A stretch of 9,707 bases of DNA. Origin: Desulfobacteraceae bacterium (GTDB taxonomy: Bacteria; Desulfobacterota; Desulfobacteria; Desulfobacterales; DAOWNP01). Where the stretch lies: positions 1 through 9,707 of the forward strand of contig DAOWNP010000071.1 of assembly GCA_030642545.1 (NCBI GenBank), read 5' to 3'. This document shows, piece after piece, positions 7,096 to 9,707 of the stretch (the first letter of the stretch is position 1; each line of letters opens with the position of its first letter). The notes under the pieces are model-generated. The model did not search any database. It was not told the DNA's origin and was given only the letters and a program-made list of their open reading frames with translations. Both the position numbers and the translations under genes were made by a program.

Positions 7096-7124
7096 ATTTA
7101 AACATATGATTAATATCGTGTCAA
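7096..7124 (-). promoter_or_regulatory. Candidate sigma70 promoter for the ATPase-VWA genes
   Basis: On the minus strand a perfect TTGACA (7124-7119) is followed after 17 bp by TTAAAT (7101-7096), four of six matches to the -10 consensus. The leader to the ATG would be about 145 nt. In such A/T-rich DNA the -10 is weak evidence; the perfect -35 is the main support. Confidence 0.4.
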
Positions 7125-7178
7125 ATACCTAATTGTATAAAATGAACTTTTTAAAGTATAGATTGGCACATAATAAAT

Positions 7179-7205
7179 TTCACAAGGTTAGAAAGAGGAG
7201 ATAAT
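7179..7205 (+). promoter_or_regulatory. Weak candidate promoter for the YdjM-like gene
   Basis: TTCACA (7179-7184) and GATAAT (7200-7205) each differ from consensus by one base but are only 15 bp apart, shorter than optimal. If used, the leader would be about 60 nt and would include the GTCT/AGAC palindrome next to the start codon. Confidence 0.25.
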
Positions 7206-7256
7206 ACTAATAGTATATCTTAAGACAGATAACGCAGTGAAATTATTTATGTGACG

Positions 7257-7272
7257 GTCTATAGTATAAGAC
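7257..7272 (+). repeat. Short palindrome directly before the YdjM-like start codon
   Basis: GTCT (7257-7260) and AGAC (7269-7272) are reverse complements around an 8-base A/T loop and end one base before the ATG at 7274. No Shine-Dalgarno sequence is visible in the usual window, which this hairpin occupies. The 4-bp stem is weak. Confidence 0.3.
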
Positions 7273-7273
7273 T

Positions 7274-7723
7274 ATGCCGGGATATAAAGAACATATAATA
7301 GGCGGGATATTTTTTTGGGGAATTTGCCTTCTATTTATGATTGTATTTGAAATTTTTAAACCATCTTTGCTTTCTGCATCAGGTTTGCTTGTATTTACTA
7401 TATTAGGGGCACTGTTTCCTGATGTAGATACAAATTCCAAAGGGCAGCACATAATCTATGGTATAATTTTGATTGTAGATATTATATTAATTGTTTCAGG
7501 GAAATTTATTTTAGCTGCTATATTAGGATTTATTGCGCTTTTCCCTGCTATTGGTTCTCACAGGGGATGGACCCATACATGGTGGGCTATGCTTATTGTT
7601 CCTTTACCAATAATAATTTTGCCTGAATTTTATTATAATCTTACTTTAATTCAGGTTCTGCCATATTATATTGCCTGGGTTTTTGGATATTTATCACATC
7701 TTATTTTAGATAAAAAAATATGA
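7274..7723 (+). CDS. YdjM/DUF457-like membrane-bound putative metal-dependent hydrolase
   Basis: This 149-aa integral membrane protein has about four hydrophobic segments (roughly 9-27, 36-48, 60-95 as a pair, and 103-140). Conserved polar residues of the YdjM (LexA-regulated putative inner-membrane hydrolase) family are all present: H7 in GYKEHIIGG, GALFPDVDTNSKGQH (45-59, with D50, D52 and H59), SHRGWTHT (95-102, H96 and H101) and the C-terminal GYLSHLILD (138-146, H142 and D146). The His/Asp set suggests a metal site at the membrane face, but the substrate is not known. The family start MPGYKxH agrees with the ATG chosen. No good ribosome site precedes it, and a small palindrome covers that position. 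It reads divergently from the ATPase gene and lies 106 bp before aminopeptidase N, which has its own promoter. No LexA-box-like site is evident upstream. Confidence 0.8.
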   Translation: MPGYKEHIIGGIFFWGICLLFMIVFEIFKPSLLSASGLLVFTILGALFPDVDTNSKGQHIIYGIILIVDIILIVSGKFILAAILGFIALFPAIGSHRGWTHTWWAMLIVPLPIIILPEFYYNLTLIQVLPYYIAWVFGYLSHLILDKKI

Positions 7724-7754
7724 TTTTTTAATGGTATAAAAGATATAATTTGGA

Positions 7755-7784
7755 TTGACTTGATTCATTATAATTTTATATAAT
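7755..7784 (+). promoter_or_regulatory. Sigma70-type promoter for aminopeptidase N
   Basis: TTGACT (7755-7760) and a perfect TATAAT (7779-7784) are separated by 18 bp. Transcription would begin near 7791, giving a leader of about 40 nt before the ATG at 7830. Confidence 0.55.
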
Positions 7785-7829
7785 CTATTCTCTAATAATT
7801 AAAATTTAATAGCTTTTCGGAATAATAAT

Positions 7830-9707
7830 ATGAAACAACCTGAAAAAAAATATCTTAAAGATTACAAGGCTCCTTCTTACTTTATTGATACTATTGATCT
7901 TGATGTAGAAATTTTTAATGATTTTACAACTGTAAAATCATTGATGAAAGTTCGTAGAAATAAAAATGTTGCAAATAAAAACACACCTCTTTTATTAGAT
8001 GGCAAAGATTTGGAGTTGATATCAATTAGCATGGATAACTCTGCGATTTTTGGGGATATCTATCAGAAGACAGATGAAGTTCTTACTATATTTAAGGTAC
8101 CTGATGTTTTTACACTTGAAATAAATACAAAAATAAAACCTGCGGAAAATACTTCACTTGAAGGTTTTTATATGGCAGATAATATTTTTTTGACTCAGTG
8201 CGAAGCTGAGGGGTTTAGAAGGATAACGTATTTTTTAGACAGACCTGATGTTATGTCAAAATACAGGGTAAGGATTGCAGCAGATAAAAAAACCTGCCCT
8301 ATACTACTTTCAAATGGTAATCTTATAGATAAAGGAGATCTTGAAGACGGACGGCATTTTGTTTTTTTGGAAGATCCTTTTAGAAAACCATGTTATCTGT
8401 TTGCCCTTGTTGCAGGTGATTTTGCCTGCATAGAAAGCTCTTTTAAAACAATTTCAGGAAGAGATATTGCTCTAAAGTTTTATGTAGATAAAGCAGATAG
8501 CGATAAGTGTGATCATGCTATAACATCATTAAAAAAATCCATGAAATGGGATGAGGAAGTTTTCGGACTTGAATATGATCTTGATTTGTATGTGATTGTT
8601 GCAACTAATGCTTTTAATGCCGGTGCAATGGAAAATAAAGGGTTGAATATTTTTAATTCGAAATATGTTCTTGCAAGAAAAGAAACAGCAACAGATCTTG
8701 ATTTTCAGCAAATAGAAGGGGTAATAGCACACGAGTATTTTCATAACTGGACAGGAAATCGTGTTACTTTAAACAGCTGGTTTCAATTAAGCCTGAAAGA
8801 AGGGTTGACTGTGTTCAGAGATCAGGAATTTTCATCGGATATGGGATCACGGGCAATTAAAAGGATTGCTGATGTTCGAGGTCTTAGAGCATCCCAATTT
8901 GCAGAAGACACAGGGCCTATGGCACATCCTGTAAGACCTGAATCTTATATTGAAATGAATAATTTTTATACTGCAACAGTATATAATAAAGGTGCTGAGA
9001 TTATTCGAATGATTCATACTCTAACAGGAGAAAAAAAATTCCGAAAAGGTATGGATTTATACTTTGAGAGGTTTGATGGTAAAGCAGTAACAACAGAAAA
9101 CTTTGTAAAAGCAATGGAAGATGCTGCAAATATTGATTTATCTCTGTTTCGTCTCTGGTATTGCCAGGCAGGTACCCCAAAAATTACTCTTAAAAGAACT
9201 TATGATCCGAACAAGCATACATACACTATAATATTTACCCAGAAAATCTCAGATACTTACGGGCAAAAAAATAAAAAACCCATGCTGATACCTGTAAAGA
9301 TGGGGCTGATTGATAAAAGTGGTAATGACATGCCTCTTTTATCAGAGAGATTTTCAGATGAAAAAGCAGCAGGATCAGAAAGAGTGCTTCAGCTAAAAAA
9401 ACCCATTGAAACATTTGTTTTTACAGATATTTATGAAGAACCAGTGCCTTCTGTTTTTCGTGGATTTTCGGCACCTGTTATAGTTGAGGTTGATTATACT
9501 GATAAAGAATTTATGTTTTTAATGGCAAATGATAGTGATACTTTTAACAGGTGGGATGCAGCTCAACAGCTTTTTTTTAAGACAGTTCTTTTGCTTGTTA
9601 AAGATATTTGTAATGGTAAAACGCTCTATATAGATGATGGTTTGATTTATGCCTTTAGAAAAACGCTTCTTGATAAAGATCTGGATAAAGCATTGATAAC
9701 AGCAGCA
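7830..9707 (+). CDS. pepN: Aminopeptidase N, M1 family (partial, runs off the right edge)
   Basis: This is a zinc metallo-aminopeptidase that removes N-terminal residues from peptides in the last steps of cytoplasmic protein turnover. The frame is open for 626 codons from ATG to the window end with no stop. E. coli PepN is about 870 aa, so roughly 245 residues should lie beyond. The substrate-anchoring GAMEN motif is at 265-269. The zinc motif HEYFH is at 301-305, and the third ligand E324 lies in SLKEGLTVFRDQEFSSDMGSR. Catalytic Tyr Y385 is in TATVYNKGAE. All are offset by four residues from the E. coli enzyme, which supports this start and the gammaproteobacterial PepN subtype. N-terminal beta domain (about 1-190), catalytic domain (about 190-440) and the following beta domain (about 450-545) are all recognisable. 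There is no signal peptide, and the ribosome site is poor (CGGA). Confidence 0.95.
   Translation, partial: MKQPEKKYLKDYKAPSYFIDTIDLDVEIFNDFTTVKSLMKVRRNKNVANKNTPLLLDGKDLELISISMDNSAIFGDIYQKTDEVLTIFKVPDVFTLEINTKIKPAENTSLEGFYMADNIFLTQCEAEGFRRITYFLDRPDVMSKYRVRIAADKKTCPILLSNGNLIDKGDLEDGRHFVFLEDPFRKPCYLFALVAGDFACIESSFKTISGRDIALKFYVDKADSDKCDHAITSLKKSMKWDEEVFGLEYDLDLYVIVATNAFNAGAMENKGLNIFNSKYVLARKETATDLDFQQIEGVIAHEYFHNWTGNRVTLNSWFQLSLKEGLTVFRDQEFSSDMGSRAIKRIADVRGLRASQFAEDTGPMAHPVRPESYIEMNNFYTATVYNKGAEIIRMIHTLTGEKKFRKGMDLYFERFDGKAVTTENFVKAMEDAANIDLSLFRLWYCQAGTPKITLKRTYDPNKHTYTIIFTQKISDTYGQKNKKPMLIPVKMGLIDKSGNDMPLLSERFSDEKAAGSERVLQLKKPIETFVFTDIYEEPVPSVFRGFSAPVIVEVDYTDKEFMFLMANDSDTFNRWDAAQQLFFKTVLLLVKDICNGKTLYIDDGLIYAFRKTLLDKDLDKALITAA

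Larger units (their letters stand above)
6944..7273. other. Divergent intergenic region, no gene
   Basis: This 330-bp A+T-rich region separates the minus-strand ATPase group from the plus-strand YdjM-like gene. It holds the ATPase ribosome site (GGAGG just upstream of 6943), a candidate minus promoter (7096-7124), a weak candidate plus promoter (7179-7205) and an A/T inverted repeat, TATTTTTTT (7001-7009) with AAAAAAATA (7020-7028). It also has a small palindrome over the ribosome-binding zone of the plus-strand gene. I see no coding sequence longer than about 20 codons that looks real. Confidence 0.6.

Noticed and set aside
7163..7179. TTGGCAC resembling the -24 half of a sigma54 promoter
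   Set aside because: The base pair 10 nt after GG should be GC in the -12 element but is AT, so only half of the site is present.
7192..7254. AGGAG followed by a short frame ending KTDNAVKLFM
   Set aside because: There is no ATG, GTG or TTG at a suitable distance after the ribosome-site-like sequence, and the frame is only about 20 codons.
8529..8744. Minus-strand open frame rich in Cys and Ile
   Set aside because: It is antisense to the GAMEN-HEXXH part of aminopeptidase N, whose plus-strand frame is certain.
1..9707. CRISPR array, tRNA or rRNA genes
   Set aside because: No regularly spaced direct repeats, no cloverleaf-like tRNA sequence with the conserved T-loop, and no rRNA signature were seen on reading both strands.

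Overview
The window is AT-rich chromosomal DNA from a bacterium. The gene set is an oxygen-sensitive class I fumarase, a cobalamin-binding-type radical SAM protein, a MoxR/CobS-like ATPase with a VWA partner, and an E. coli-type aminopeptidase N. Together with the low G+C and the palindromic intergenic repeats, this would fit an anaerobic, low-GC Desulfobacterota-like proteobacterium. That placement is an inference from gene content only, with no marker gene to confirm it.

Layout. Positions 1-248 hold no gene but include a short G+C-rich patch. Positions 249-590 are a transposase remnant (DDE type, IS1182-like) that keeps only a central piece and runs into a palindromic repeat. Four minus-strand genes follow, listed in their order of transcription (right to left): a MoxR/CobS-like AAA+ ATPase (6943-6086), a VWA/MIDAS protein (6066-4390), a B12-binding-type radical SAM enzyme (4206-2359), and class I fumarate hydratase (2239-632). 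The ATPase and VWA genes are 19 bp apart and form a clear two-gene unit. A 183-bp spacer packed with inverted repeats separates them from the radical SAM gene. The fumarase has its own likely sigma70 promoter and a TTG start.

A 330-bp divergent intergenic region (6944-7273) separates the minus-strand block from two plus-strand genes. These are a small YdjM/DUF457-like membrane protein (7274-7723) and aminopeptidase N (7830 to the window end, truncated on the right at residue 626).

Functionally, the ATPase and VWA protein should work together as a remodelling or metal-insertion machine of the CobS/CobT, NorQ/NorD, CbbQ/CbbO type, but no chelatase or other recognised client lies beside them. 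The nearest genes on that strand encode a [4Fe-4S]/SAM enzyme, probably cobalamin-using, and a [4Fe-4S] dehydratase. A link is possible but unproven. The most unusual non-coding feature is the spacer at 4236-4387. It contains three consecutive hairpin-forming sequences, and its terminal palindrome also occurs at the end of the transposase remnant, which indicates a dispersed structured repeat family.
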